This document shows positions 35,697 to 44,473 of a DNA stretch of 64,000 nucleotides, piece by piece. Location of the stretch: assembly GCF_947503415.1 (NCBI RefSeq), contig NZ_CANNDS010000007.1, positions 1 through 64,000 of the forward strand, written 5' to 3'. The stretch is from an uncultured Tateyamaria sp. (GTDB taxonomy: Bacteria > Pseudomonadota > Alphaproteobacteria > Rhodobacterales > Rhodobacteraceae). The notes beneath the pieces are model-generated. The model was not told the origin of the DNA and ran no database searches. It saw nothing but the letters and a program-made list of their open reading frames with translations. How positions within the stretch are numbered: position 1 is the stretch's first letter; each line of letters starts with the position of its first letter. Made by a program: the position numbers and the translations under genes.

Positions 35697-36811
35697 GCCG
35701 CTTCCATTTCATAGATGGCAGCAGGATCGCCCAAAGCGTCCAGATCAGGTGTGGTGCCGTGGCCGGGCGTGGAATGCGGGGACAGGAACCCGTTTTGGTT
35801 GCGCGGTGCGGTGCCGTTGCAGATGTCGATATCGACCAGATCTTCGACCGACCACGACGACAAACGATTTGCGGTGGGCGTGGAGCTGGCCAGATGCAAC
35901 ACCGCCATGTCTTCCAATCCACAGCCGCCAAGGCCCTCAATATGCATCTGCCAGCCGACACTGACACCAAAGTCTCGGATCTGTCTTGCGCGGGTCAGAC
36001 CGCCTGCGCGTCCCGGTTTGACTTTGACACCCTGTGCCGCGCCCAAAGACCACGCCCGCAAATGATCGTCGAAGGTAAATAGGCATTCATCCAGCATGAT
36101 GGGGTTGGCCACACGACCCGCCACCAACGCACATTCCGAGATGCCGTCGCAGGGCTGTTCGACCCAATGCGTGGTCTGCGTCGCATTCAACACCTGCATC
36201 GCTACGCCTGGCGTCCATCCCCGATTTGCATCCCACGTGATACACTCGCCCGCGGGCAAGGCTGCGTCCACGGCACGAATGCGTTCGATATCAAGGGCCG
36301 GGTTGAGATCACCAAGTTTGATGGAATGGGCGCGCACACCACGAGCACTGCAAATCTTCATTCTAGCGACCATGTCGTCGGGATCACCCGCAGACACGGA
36401 ACCAGTCATTTCAACCGCGTCCGGCCCATCGCCGCCAAACAATTGCCATAACGGCAGGCCAGAAACTTTGCCCAAGATATCCCAACAAGCGATATCCAGC
36501 CCCGATTTCACATAAGGATGGCCGGGCAAGGCCGCATCCATCACCCGGTTGATATGCTCCAGCCCCAACGGGTTTTCACCGATTAGGTCCGGTGCCACTG
36601 TTTCCAGACCGGCCCGCACGCCTGGTCCATGCGCAGGCAGATAGCGCGACCCCCAAGGGCACGCCTCGCCCCAGCCGCTGACACCTTCATCGGTGTCGAT
36701 GCGGATCAGGGTGCTGTCGATCGATGTCACCTTGAGCCGCCCGCCCCGCAGGAAATACGGGTCGGTCAGCGGGATTGGAACCGCCCAGCAGGTGATGCGC
36801 GTGATCTTCAT
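35693..36811 (-). CDS. Mandelate racemase/muconate lactonising family enzyme
   Basis: This 372-residue enolase-superfamily member has a capping domain (WGEACPWGS) and a barrel with metal ligands in WDANRGW, WVEQPCDG and MLDECLF. Possible base lysines are in HSIKLG and GVKVKPG. Lysines on both sides of the active site fit a racemase/epimerase such as 4-hydroxyproline betaine 2-epimerase, rather than a one-base dehydratase; cis-3-hydroxyproline dehydratase is the other candidate. I start at the ATG at 36811, since the upstream frame overlaps the crotonase gene. Betaine chemistry fits the neighbours, but the substrate is inferred. Confidence 0.85.
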   Translation of the reverse strand: MKITRITCWAVPIPLTDPYFLRGGRLKVTSIDSTLIRIDTDEGVSGWGEACPWGSRYLPAHGPGVRAGLETVAPDLIGENPLGLEHINRVMDAALPGHPYVKSGLDIACWDILGKVSGLPLWQLFGGDGPDAVEMTGSVSAGDPDDMVARMKICSARGVRAHSIKLGDLNPALDIERIRAVDAALPAGECITWDANRGWTPGVAMQVLNATQTTHWVEQPCDGISECALVAGRVANPIMLDECLFTFDDHLRAWSLGAAQGVKVKPGRAGGLTRARQIRDFGVSVGWQMHIEGLGGCGLEDMAVLHLASSTPTANRLSSWSVEDLVDIDICNGTAPRNQNGFLSPHSTPGHGTTPDLDALGDPAAIYEMEAA

Positions 36812-36812
36812 G

Positions 36813-37607
36813 TCACTTGCCCTTAAATACCGGGGCGCGCTTCTCGTTGAACGCGTTGATCGCCTCGACCCGGTCTTCGGTGCCGACAAGGCGGTTGTAG
36901 GCCTCAAGTTCAAACTGAAAGCCGGTGTGCGGGTCCATGTTCTGCGCCACGGACATCGCCCGTTTGGCCCGCAGGGTCGACAGCGGCGCATTGGCGGCGA
37001 TCTTGCGGGCTGTGGCGCGAGTCTCGTCCAACAGATCGGCGTAGGGCACAACTTTATTGACCAGCCCCCAATCCAGCGCGTCCTGGGCCGAGAACGGCTC
37101 GCCCGTCAGGATCAACTCCTTGGCGCGGCGTTCGCCCAAGGCGCGGGGCAGGTTCTGGGTTCCGGTGCAGCCCGGCATGATGCCCAGCTTGACCTCGGTC
37201 AGGGCAAAGCGGGCATGGTCAGCCGCATAGATGAAATCGCAGTTGAGCGCGGTCTCCAACCCGCCTGCATAGGCCACACCGTTCACAGCGGCGATCACGG
37301 GCACGGGGCAGTCGCGTAGGGCCATCATGTTCTGCTCGAAGACGGCGTGCTGCTTGTGCCAATCCGCTTCGGACATGGTCTTGCGCTCTTTCAGATCGCC
37401 CCCTGCACTAAACGCCTTGTCGCCGCGCGCCGTCAGGATCACGACACGGATGTCCTCCTGATCGACATAGAGCGACCGCATCACTTCCATCTGGTCCAGC
37501 GCCATCTGGGTGTTGCGCGCATTGCGCACTTCGGGCCGGTCGAACATCACCATCAACACATGATCATCGGTGCGCTCAACATGCAGGGTCTCGTAGTCCA
37601 TACGCAT
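36813..37607 (-). CDS. Enoyl-CoA hydratase/isomerase (crotonase family)
   Basis: This 264-residue crotonase has FSAGGDLKE for the oxyanion hole and both catalytic Glu positions (AGGLETALNCDF and LTEVKLGIMPGCTGTQNLPR). It would hydrate an enoyl-CoA or dehydrate a hydroxyacyl-CoA, as CaiD does for carnityl-CoA. I start at the ATG at 37607, preceded by GGAG. The open frame further upstream is a shadow of the CaiB gene. It lies 5 bp after the CaiB-type CoA transferase gene. Confidence 0.9.
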   Translation of the reverse strand: MRMDYETLHVERTDDHVLMVMFDRPEVRNARNTQMALDQMEVMRSLYVDQEDIRVVILTARGDKAFSAGGDLKERKTMSEADWHKQHAVFEQNMMALRDCPVPVIAAVNGVAYAGGLETALNCDFIYAADHARFALTEVKLGIMPGCTGTQNLPRALGERRAKELILTGEPFSAQDALDWGLVNKVVPYADLLDETRATARKIAANAPLSTLRAKRAMSVAQNMDPHTGFQFELEAYNRLVGTEDRVEAINAFNEKRAPVFKGK

Positions 37608-37612
37608 GGGCG

Positions 37613-38749
37613 TCAGGCTCCTTTCAGCCGGGCGGTCTGTGCGCCGATGGCCGGGGGGGTGCTGCGCAGCGCCGGGCGCGCGCCGTCGAAACTGATGGGC
37701 AGACTGACCAGATCGGCGGCCCCGCCCTCGACCGATTGCATTATGCCAAGCGCCTTGGTTTGCGGGTCGTCCAACATCTCGGTGATCGTGCACACTTTGG
37801 CGCAGGGCACCCCGGCAGTGTTCAAAAGTGCGCCCCAATGATCGCGGGATTGGCGTGCAATCAGGGGCACCAAGATCGTGTTCAACGCGGCCAGATTGGC
37901 ATAACGATTCTGGTTGGTGTCAAAACGCGCATCCTCCAACAGGTCAGGCTGCTCCAACGCCTCGCACAATTTTTCAAACAGCCGGTCATTGGGGGCCGAA
38001 ATCACCAGATGCCCGTCATTGCATTCATAGGCCTGATAGGGCGCCATGCCGCGCGCGCCTGACCCGACCTTTTCTGGATTCTTGCCATCGACCTGCACCA
38101 TCGCTGCCTGATTTGCGACCCAAGCCACCGCCGTTTCGTAAAGTGAGCCGTCCAGAACACAGCCCTGCCCTGTGGCCTGCCGCCGGTAAAGCGCAGCAAG
38201 AACACCAATGGCCCCCCACATGCCGGACCCCATATCCACGATGCTGACGCCCACGCGTACGGGCGGGCGGTCAGGCTCTCCGGTCACGGACATGATACCT
38301 GCGGCGGCCTGCATCAGTGGATCATAGCCCGGTTCCTGTGCCCGTGGCCCCTGCGCACCAAAGGCCCCAAGATTGAAATAGATCAGGCGCGGGTTCTCCA
38401 GCTGCAAGGCCACGCCGTCCAGCCCGAGTTCCGCGATCTTGCCAGGGCGCATGTTCTGGATCACCACGTCGGCCCGTTCTGCGCAAAACGCCTTGAGCCA
38501 ATCGCGCTCAGCCGTGTTGCGTAGATCTACCACCACGCTTTCCTTGTTGGCGTTCAGCGCTTCGAAGAACGAGGATCGACCATCGGAAAACAGCCGCCCC
38601 CATTGCCGCGCGTCGTCACCGCGCGCACTTTCCACCTTGATCACACGCGCGCCCAGACAACCCAGAATCCACGACCCGTAAGGCGCCGCGACACTGGTGC
38701 CGATTTCGACAACGGTGATCCCGTACAAAGGGCGTGTGGCGTCGGTCAT
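37613..38749 (-). CDS. CaiB/BaiF-family CoA transferase
   Basis: This 378-residue family III CoA transferase begins LYGITVVEIGTSVAAPYGSWILGCLGA and contains GYDPLMQAAAGIMSVTG with the region of the catalytic Asp. Family members move CoA between acids by an Asp-acyl intermediate (CaiB: carnitine/crotonobetaine; Frc: formyl-CoA). It would activate the acid entering the CoA module. The ATG overlaps the flavoprotein stop (ATGA). Confidence 0.92.
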   Translation of the reverse strand: MTDATRPLYGITVVEIGTSVAAPYGSWILGCLGARVIKVESARGDDARQWGRLFSDGRSSFFEALNANKESVVVDLRNTAERDWLKAFCAERADVVIQNMRPGKIAELGLDGVALQLENPRLIYFNLGAFGAQGPRAQEPGYDPLMQAAAGIMSVTGEPDRPPVRVGVSIVDMGSGMWGAIGVLAALYRRQATGQGCVLDGSLYETAVAWVANQAAMVQVDGKNPEKVGSGARGMAPYQAYECNDGHLVISAPNDRLFEKLCEALEQPDLLEDARFDTNQNRYANLAALNTILVPLIARQSRDHWGALLNTAGVPCAKVCTITEMLDDPQTKALGIMQSVEGGAADLVSLPISFDGARPALRSTPPAIGAQTARLKGA

Positions 38750-40827
38750 TCGGCGGCCCCGCGCAGTGGTTCCGCACCCCAGCCGCTCAGGTTTGGCGAC
38801 AACTCCACATCTTCCCGCAGGAACGGCACCACGTCAGGGTCCCCGAGCCCCAGATCGCGGGCAAATTTGTGCCCCGCAAAAATGGCCGATGCGATGGTGG
38901 CGGGGGCCTGGCAATCACCGATTGCGACGATGCGTTGCGTGCTTTGGCCTGCGCTGAGCGATCGGAACAGCGTATCGTTTGGCGTCTGACCGGCGACCAT
39001 GATCACGGCGTCACAGGCGATATCCCGTGCGTCGGTGCCAAAGACACCAACAGCGCTGACATAGCCTGCGCCCAAAGCCGTCACCGTCGTCAGTGGCACA
39101 ATCTGCACCCCCAGTTCCGCCATGCGGCGCTGAATATGCGCAATCTCAAGTGACATTTGCGAGAAGCCCGCGAACTGCGCCGCAGGTGTCAGGATCGTGA
39201 CCGTACAGCCCTGCTTGACCAGCGCCTCTGCCACGACCGAGCCCATATAGAAGTGATCGTCATCATAGATGACGATATGCCCCGAGACCTGAACACCGGC
39301 CATGATATCGTCCGGTGTCAACACATTGGCATCAGCCGTCGTCGCAACAGGCGTGCGCAGATGGCGGCCAACACCGTCGCGTCGCCAGCGCGATCCGGTG
39401 GCCACGGCGACAAGGCTGCATTCGGTCTCGGCCACCTCATCCTGGCCCATCTGACTGTCGAGGAACACGTCCACATTGGTCATCTTCTGGATCTGCTGGA
39501 CCCGGTGATCGCGCACGCGAGCCCAGGCGCTTAGCCCCGGCAGGCGGCTTTCCAATGTCACACGTCCACCGAGTTCGGTGCGCGCCTCGGCCAACAGCAC
39601 CTGATAGCCGCGCTGCCCCATGGCCCGCGCTGCCTCCAGCCCCGCTGGCCCCGCGCCCACGATCAGAACCGTATCGTCCGTGGATTTGTGCGCGATGTAT
39701 TCGGGATGCCAACCGCGCCGCCATTCCTCGCTCATCGTGGGGTTTTGCGTGCAGCGGATCGGCGCGCCCAGATAGTTGTTGGTCACACACATGTTGCAGC
39801 CAATACACTCGCGTATGTCCTCAAGCGCGCCGGTACGGATTTTCTCGGGCAGGAACGGATCGGCGATGGACGGACGGGCAGCGCCAATCATATCCAGCAC
39901 GCCCCGCCTGATCTGCCCCACCATCGTGTCGGGCGAGGTAAAACGGCCCACGCCCACAACGGGTTTGGTCGTCACCCGTTTGACGAAATCAACATAGGCT
40001 TCCTGCCGCCCCTCCTCGCCAAAGCGCGAGGTGATGGAATCCTGCGCCCAGCCGCTCACATTCACGTCCCAGATGTCGGGCAACTCGGCCAACATCTCGA
40101 CCACCTCGCGCCCTTCGCCGTCCGCGCATATGCCCGCAGGTCCGATCAACTCATCGACGGAGAACCGAACGCCGACCGCGCAGCGATCCCCGATGGCCTC
40201 CTTCGCCACCTCGATCAACTCGCGCAGCAGACGCACCCGGTTTTCCAGCGATCCACCATATTCGTCGCCACGCGTGTTGTGCTTGCGCGAGATGAAGTGG
40301 AATGGCAGCGCCAGATCGTGCGCGGCGTAAATGTTCACGATATCAAACCCGGCCTTCACCGCGTTCAGCGCCGCCGCCCGCGTCCAGCGGTGCAACGCCT
40401 TGATATCGGCCTTGTCGATGGCGCGGGTGTGGGTGGGGAAATTGCCAAAGGCGGCCCCGCCCGATGGGGAAAAGGGCAATTCGCGGCTGATGATGTTTGG
40501 CGTGATATAGCCATTATGAGCCAGCATCAGCCCGGCCAGACTGCCATGTTCGTGAACCATGTCCGTCATGCGGGCCAGGATCGGGATGTCCTGTTCGTCC
40601 CAGAGCCGGACATTGCGCGTGTTGTCTGAGGTGTAGTGGAAATCGCACTGCTCGGCAAAGACGACACCCCAGCCGCCTTCCGCCTTGACCCCGCGCATCA
40701 CGGCCATGGACGTGGGATAGGTGCGGCCCATACCGTTGCATTGCGGTGTCTGGTAAAATCGGTTGCGGCTGGTGACAGGCCCAATCTGAACCGGTTCAAA
40801 CAGTATGTCGTAGCGGGGATCTCGCAC
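38746..40827 (-). CDS. TMADH-like iron-sulfur flavoprotein (N-demethylating dehydrogenase)
   Basis: This 693-residue protein aligns by eye along its full length with trimethylamine dehydrogenase. It starts MRDPRYDILFEPVQIGP, keeps Cys30 (the 6-S-cysteinyl-FMN attachment site in TMADH), the active-site Tyr/His in NIYAAHD, and the 4Fe-4S set CIGCNMC plus Cys of RCTQN. An ADP/FAD-binding half follows (VLIVGAGPAGLEAARA). TMADH relatives demethylate amines and release formaldehyde. His29 of TMADH is Gln here. The start is GTG at 40827 after GGGAGGCGCGCG. It leads the ten-gene operon. Confidence 0.9.
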   Translation of the reverse strand: MRDPRYDILFEPVQIGPVTSRNRFYQTPQCNGMGRTYPTSMAVMRGVKAEGGWGVVFAEQCDFHYTSDNTRNVRLWDEQDIPILARMTDMVHEHGSLAGLMLAHNGYITPNIISRELPFSPSGGAAFGNFPTHTRAIDKADIKALHRWTRAAALNAVKAGFDIVNIYAAHDLALPFHFISRKHNTRGDEYGGSLENRVRLLRELIEVAKEAIGDRCAVGVRFSVDELIGPAGICADGEGREVVEMLAELPDIWDVNVSGWAQDSITSRFGEEGRQEAYVDFVKRVTTKPVVGVGRFTSPDTMVGQIRRGVLDMIGAARPSIADPFLPEKIRTGALEDIRECIGCNMCVTNNYLGAPIRCTQNPTMSEEWRRGWHPEYIAHKSTDDTVLIVGAGPAGLEAARAMGQRGYQVLLAEARTELGGRVTLESRLPGLSAWARVRDHRVQQIQKMTNVDVFLDSQMGQDEVAETECSLVAVATGSRWRRDGVGRHLRTPVATTADANVLTPDDIMAGVQVSGHIVIYDDDHFYMGSVVAEALVKQGCTVTILTPAAQFAGFSQMSLEIAHIQRRMAELGVQIVPLTTVTALGAGYVSAVGVFGTDARDIACDAVIMVAGQTPNDTLFRSLSAGQSTQRIVAIGDCQAPATIASAIFAGHKFARDLGLGDPDVVPFLREDVELSPNLSGWGAEPLRGAAE

Positions 40828-40936
40828 CGCGCGCCTCCCATCGATTGATACTAGGTAAAATTTATTGAACTGGGGTCAATGTCAACGTAAAACGACAGGG
40901 AGTTCCACCGACTGCGACTCAAGGAAAGGCACCCCC
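40828..40936. promoter_or_regulatory. Divergent promoter region of the two flavoprotein genes
   Basis: This 109-bp gap separates the leftward and rightward operons. A leftward -35 TTGACA lies at 40885-40880 (minus strand), with an AT-rich -10-like stretch 16-17 bp on, near 40858-40863. The direct repeats ATTGATAC and ATTGAAC lie here too. One shared operator could control both operons. Confidence 0.4.
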
Positions 40937-42904
40937 TTGACCGACACCGCCCAGTACCCTCATCTTTTGTCGCCCTTGCAAGTCGGGTCGGTCACCTTGC
41001 GCAACCGGATCGTATCGACGGGACACGGCACGCGGCTGGCCTCGGGCCGGATCGCAAGCGAGGCACTCATTGCGTATCACGAGGCGCGGGCCAAAGGCGG
41101 TGCCGGGCTGATCATCACCGAAGCCGCGATGATCGACGAGGAAGGGGTCTATTCCGAAAGCCATCTGGTCGTGGACACCGACAAGGTGATCCCGTCGCTG
41201 GCACGTCTTGCGGATGCCGTGCACGCTCATGGGGCCAAGCTTTTTGGTCAGGTCTTTCATCTGGGGCTTGAACAGATGTCGGAACTGGACGGGCGCCGCG
41301 CGGCGGCACTTGGGCCATCTGGCGGCATGTCCGAACGCTATCACGTGTCGGGGCGCGTGATGCCCAAGGCTAAGATCAAGCAACTGATCCAGAAATTCGG
41401 CACTGCCGCGGCGCGCATGAGAACAGCAGGGTTCGACGGGATCGAAGTGGCCGCCAGCCACGGCTATCTGATTGCGCAATTCCTGTCGCCACAGATCAAT
41501 CAACGCACCGACGAATACGGCGGCTCGGACGAAAACCGGCTGCGCTTCCTGCTTGAGGTGCTGGCCGAGATACGTGCGCAAGTCGGCCCCGACATGCCCA
41601 TCGGCGTGCGGATATCCGGGGATGAACTGGCAAGTGATGGTCTGACGCCGGACGAGGTTTTGGGCGTGTGCGACAGGCTGGAGGCGCAGGGCGGTGTGGC
41701 CTATTTCAACGTCACGTCCGGCTCGTCCCGTCAGGCTGGTTCGGCGATCCATATCGTGCCGCCCATGAGCACGGATATGGCCCTGACCGCCGGATATGCC
41801 GCGGAGATCAAGAAACGGGTGTCCGCGCCCGTCATGGCAGTGGGTCGGATCAATCACGCTGGCACTGCCGAAGATGTGCTGTCCTCGGATCAGGCTGATT
41901 TCTGCGGGATGACACGGGCGCTGATCACGGACCCCGAGTTCCCCAACAAACTGATGGCCGGTCAGGCCAATGACGTCCGGGTGTGTATCGGATGCAACCA
42001 AGCCTGCATTGATCGCATGCACCGGGGCTATGGCGTGTCGTGCATTCAGCATCCTGAAACGGGTCGCGAATTGAAATTCGGCACCGTTACGACGGCCCCT
42101 CAGCCCAAGACCGTTCTGATCGCAGGGGGCGGTCCCGGTGGGCTCAAGGCGGCTGCGGCCGCGGCAGCGCGTGGGCACAAGGTTACATTATACGAAGCGT
42201 CAGGGCGGCTTGGTGGGCAGGCGCAGATCGCACAGCTGCTGCCCCGACGCGCAGAGTTCGGCGGCATCATCGGCAATCTGGAACGCGAAGCGCGCGCCGC
42301 CGGTGCCGACATCAAGCTGAACACAAAAGTCGACCGCGCCATGATCGAAGCGGCAAACCCGGACGCCGTCATCATTGCAACAGGCGCGAAGACATTCCGT
42401 CCCGAGCTGGACGGGATTGATGAGGCGCATGTCCTTGATGCGTGGGAGGTCCTGGAGAGCCGTGCCAACATAGGCGGGCGCGTCGTCATCGCGGACTGGC
42501 GCTGTGACTGGATCGGTCTGGGGTTAGCCGAAAAGCTGGCCAAGGACGGATGTTCGGTGCGCCTTGTCTCCACCGGTCATGTCGCGGGCGAGATGATCCC
42601 GAAATACATGCGCGACCTGTGGCTGGGCGAAATGCACAAGCTGGGTGTGGACCTGATCCCGATGGCCCGCCTGTTCGGAGTGGATGACGACAGCGTCTAT
42701 TTCCAGCACATCGCAAGCCATGAACCCGTCATCTGTGAGGATGTCGATACCGTGGTTCTTGCCCAAGGGCATCGCCCGGTGACGCAGTTGGAAGAGAGCC
42801 TTTCGGACTGGACGGGCAAAGTACATGTGATTGGCGACGCCTTGGCTGCGCGCACCGCGGAAGAGGCGGTGCTGGAGGGATTGGAAGCCGGGGCCGCGCC
42901 CTGA
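40937..42904 (+). CDS. OYE/TMADH-family FMN-4Fe-4S oxidoreductase
   Basis: This 655-residue protein has an N-terminal OYE-type FMN barrel (LLSPLQVGSVTLRNRIVSTGHGTRLA), an iron-sulfur site CIGCNQAC plus Cys of GVSCIQHP, and a C-terminal NAD/FAD domain (VLIAGGGPGGLKAAAAAAARG). The group includes N-methylproline demethylases and dimethylglycine-type enzymes as well as dienoyl-CoA reductases. It lacks the TMADH Cys30 position (GHG instead). There is no good ATG. I take TTG at 40937, with AAGGAAAGG 7 nt before it. It heads the rightward operon with two Rieske genes. Confidence 0.85.
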   Translation: MTDTAQYPHLLSPLQVGSVTLRNRIVSTGHGTRLASGRIASEALIAYHEARAKGGAGLIITEAAMIDEEGVYSESHLVVDTDKVIPSLARLADAVHAHGAKLFGQVFHLGLEQMSELDGRRAAALGPSGGMSERYHVSGRVMPKAKIKQLIQKFGTAAARMRTAGFDGIEVAASHGYLIAQFLSPQINQRTDEYGGSDENRLRFLLEVLAEIRAQVGPDMPIGVRISGDELASDGLTPDEVLGVCDRLEAQGGVAYFNVTSGSSRQAGSAIHIVPPMSTDMALTAGYAAEIKKRVSAPVMAVGRINHAGTAEDVLSSDQADFCGMTRALITDPEFPNKLMAGQANDVRVCIGCNQACIDRMHRGYGVSCIQHPETGRELKFGTVTTAPQPKTVLIAGGGPGGLKAAAAAAARGHKVTLYEASGRLGGQAQIAQLLPRRAEFGGIIGNLEREARAAGADIKLNTKVDRAMIEAANPDAVIIATGAKTFRPELDGIDEAHVLDAWEVLESRANIGGRVVIADWRCDWIGLGLAEKLAKDGCSVRLVSTGHVAGEMIPKYMRDLWLGEMHKLGVDLIPMARLFGVDDDSVYFQHIASHEPVICEDVDTVVLAQGHRPVTQLEESLSDWTGKVHVIGDALAARTAEEAVLEGLEAGAAP

Positions 42905-42923
42905 GACAGGAAGAGGTAAGACG

Positions 42924-44021
42924 TTGGATGCTGCTTTGACCGATCTGAAGGCTCTGCGCCACGATGTTGAACGCGGCTGGGGTCTGCCAGTGACAAGCTA
43001 CTCGGATCAGGACTGGCTGTGCCGCGAACGCGCCGCCATCTTTGACAAGTCTTGGTATTACATCGGTATGTCGCAAACGATCCCCGCGCCGGGCGATGTG
43101 ATGCTGGGACATGCCGGACGCATCCCCGTCATCGTTTCGCGTGATCAATCCGGCACGCTGCACGCCATGGCCAACGTGTGCAGGCATCGCGGCCACCCCG
43201 TCTGCCTCAAACCGGGGCAGCATCGGGTGCTAAGCTGCCCCTATCACGGCTGGACATACGGGCTTGATGGCCGCCTGCGCGGCGCGCCGGGCAGCGAGGA
43301 TGAGGCCGATTTCGACAAAGCCGAGTTTGGACTTAGGAAACTGAGCATCGACACGTGGGGGCCGATGATCTTTGTCTCTGCCGACCCGGACGCACGCCCC
43401 CTGATCGAACATTACCCCGCCTTCCCAGATGTCGCCGCGCAGCGCGATTTCAACTTGGATCCCGACGCCTACACATACCACCGCCGCTACCAAGCGACGG
43501 CCAAGGCGAATTGGAAGATCTGGTATGACAACAGCCTCGAATGCTTTCACTGCCCCCATGTGCACGGCAGTTCCTTCAACGATGCCTATGCCGTGGACGC
43601 CGCAGATTACGAGTGCCTGATCGAAGATCGTGTCGTCAGCTACCACTTCCCGCCGAAACCGCAGCGCAATGCCAACCAGCTGCAAGTCACATGGAACAAG
43701 CACCTGCATCTGTTCCCCGGCTTTTTCGTCACGCAGCAGGACGACATCATGCTGGTGCACCAGATGCGGGTAATCGACGCGGACACCACCCATGTCTACT
43801 GGGACATCCTTGCTGAAAAGGGTGCTGATCCCGCGCGGGTCAAGGCGTGGTGCAAGATCTGGGAAGATACGCTTGTGGAAGACAAGCTGGCCGTGGAAGC
43901 CGTTCATGCCAACGTAAACGCCCAAACCTTTACCGCCAATCGGTACATGAACAGCCGCGAACCGGTGCCACAGAACATCAACCGCTGGGTTCTGGATGCG
44001 CTTGGGGCACAGACGTCGTGA
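42924..44021 (+). CDS. Rieske non-heme iron oxygenase, first copy
   Basis: This 365-residue oxygenase alpha subunit has the Rieske cluster ligands CRHRGH and CPYHGW and the mononuclear iron ligands in DNSLECFHCPHVH. Proteins of this type remove N-methyl groups from quaternary ammonium compounds (as in stachydrine and carnitine degradation) or hydroxylate aromatics. No ferredoxin or reductase is encoded nearby. The only sensible start is TTG at 42924 (after AGAGGTAAGACG); the ATG at 42928 is out of frame. It sits between the flavoprotein and RidA genes. Confidence 0.88.
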   Translation: MDAALTDLKALRHDVERGWGLPVTSYSDQDWLCRERAAIFDKSWYYIGMSQTIPAPGDVMLGHAGRIPVIVSRDQSGTLHAMANVCRHRGHPVCLKPGQHRVLSCPYHGWTYGLDGRLRGAPGSEDEADFDKAEFGLRKLSIDTWGPMIFVSADPDARPLIEHYPAFPDVAAQRDFNLDPDAYTYHRRYQATAKANWKIWYDNSLECFHCPHVHGSSFNDAYAVDAADYECLIEDRVVSYHFPPKPQRNANQLQVTWNKHLHLFPGFFVTQQDDIMLVHQMRVIDADTTHVYWDILAEKGADPARVKAWCKIWEDTLVEDKLAVEAVHANVNAQTFTANRYMNSREPVPQNINRWVLDALGAQTS

Positions 44022-44022
44022 C

Positions 44023-44388
44023 ATGATCGGGCCGGTCTTTGCCATGTCGGACCGCTGCCAATCGCGCGGCTATGTGGCGGCCAATGGTATGCTTTTTGGC
44101 GTGGCCGCGTCCCGCGGATTTGACGACCTGGATCGACCCGGCGACATCACAGACCACGCATATGGCGCATTCGAACGCATGCAGACGGTGTTGCACGAGG
44201 CGTGGTTCGACCTCTGCGATGTCTGCGCCGTCACGGTCTACCTTGCCGACGTGCACCGCGACGCAAACACCTTCAACACCGTGTGGCAACGCGTCTTTGC
44301 AGGTCACGCACCGGCGCGCTGCTGTGTCGGTGCAGTGTTGCAGGGCGGCCTGCTGGTCGAGATGTCATTTACGGCCGTGCGCGCCTGA
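44023..44388 (+). CDS. RidA/YjgF-family protein
   Basis: This 121-residue protein shows the RidA-family fold pattern (NGMLFGVAASRG, LCDVCAVTVYLADVHRDANTFNTVW, and a final ARCCVGAVLQGGLLVEMSFTAV). RidA proteins hydrolyse reactive enamines/imines, and amine-oxidising pathways often carry one. The Arg of the canonical imine-binding site appears to be in PARCCVG. The ATG at 44023 almost abuts the Rieske stop. An inner Met at 44044 is the alternative start. It suggests that imine intermediates arise in this pathway. Confidence 0.8.
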   Translation: MIGPVFAMSDRCQSRGYVAANGMLFGVAASRGFDDLDRPGDITDHAYGAFERMQTVLHEAWFDLCDVCAVTVYLADVHRDANTFNTVWQRVFAGHAPARCCVGAVLQGGLLVEMSFTAVRA

Positions 44389-44412
44389 CAGGGCAGATCG
44401 TGTACAAAGTCA

Positions 44413-44448
44413 ATTATTGACAAGTAAGAAATTATTTTTATCAATAAT
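44413..44448 (+). promoter_or_regulatory. Promoter with 8-bp inverted repeat before the second Rieske gene
   Basis: TTGACA at 44417-44422 is a -35 candidate, followed after 16-17 bp by an AT-rich -10-like hexamer near 44439-44445. ATTATTGA (44413-44420) and TCAATAAT (44441-44448) are a perfect inverted repeat that brackets the promoter, a typical repressor layout. The stretch 44417-44434 resembles 46344-46361 before the racemase-like gene. Confidence 0.5.
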
Positions 44449-44473
44449 CAAACGATACAGCCGGAGAGGTCTC

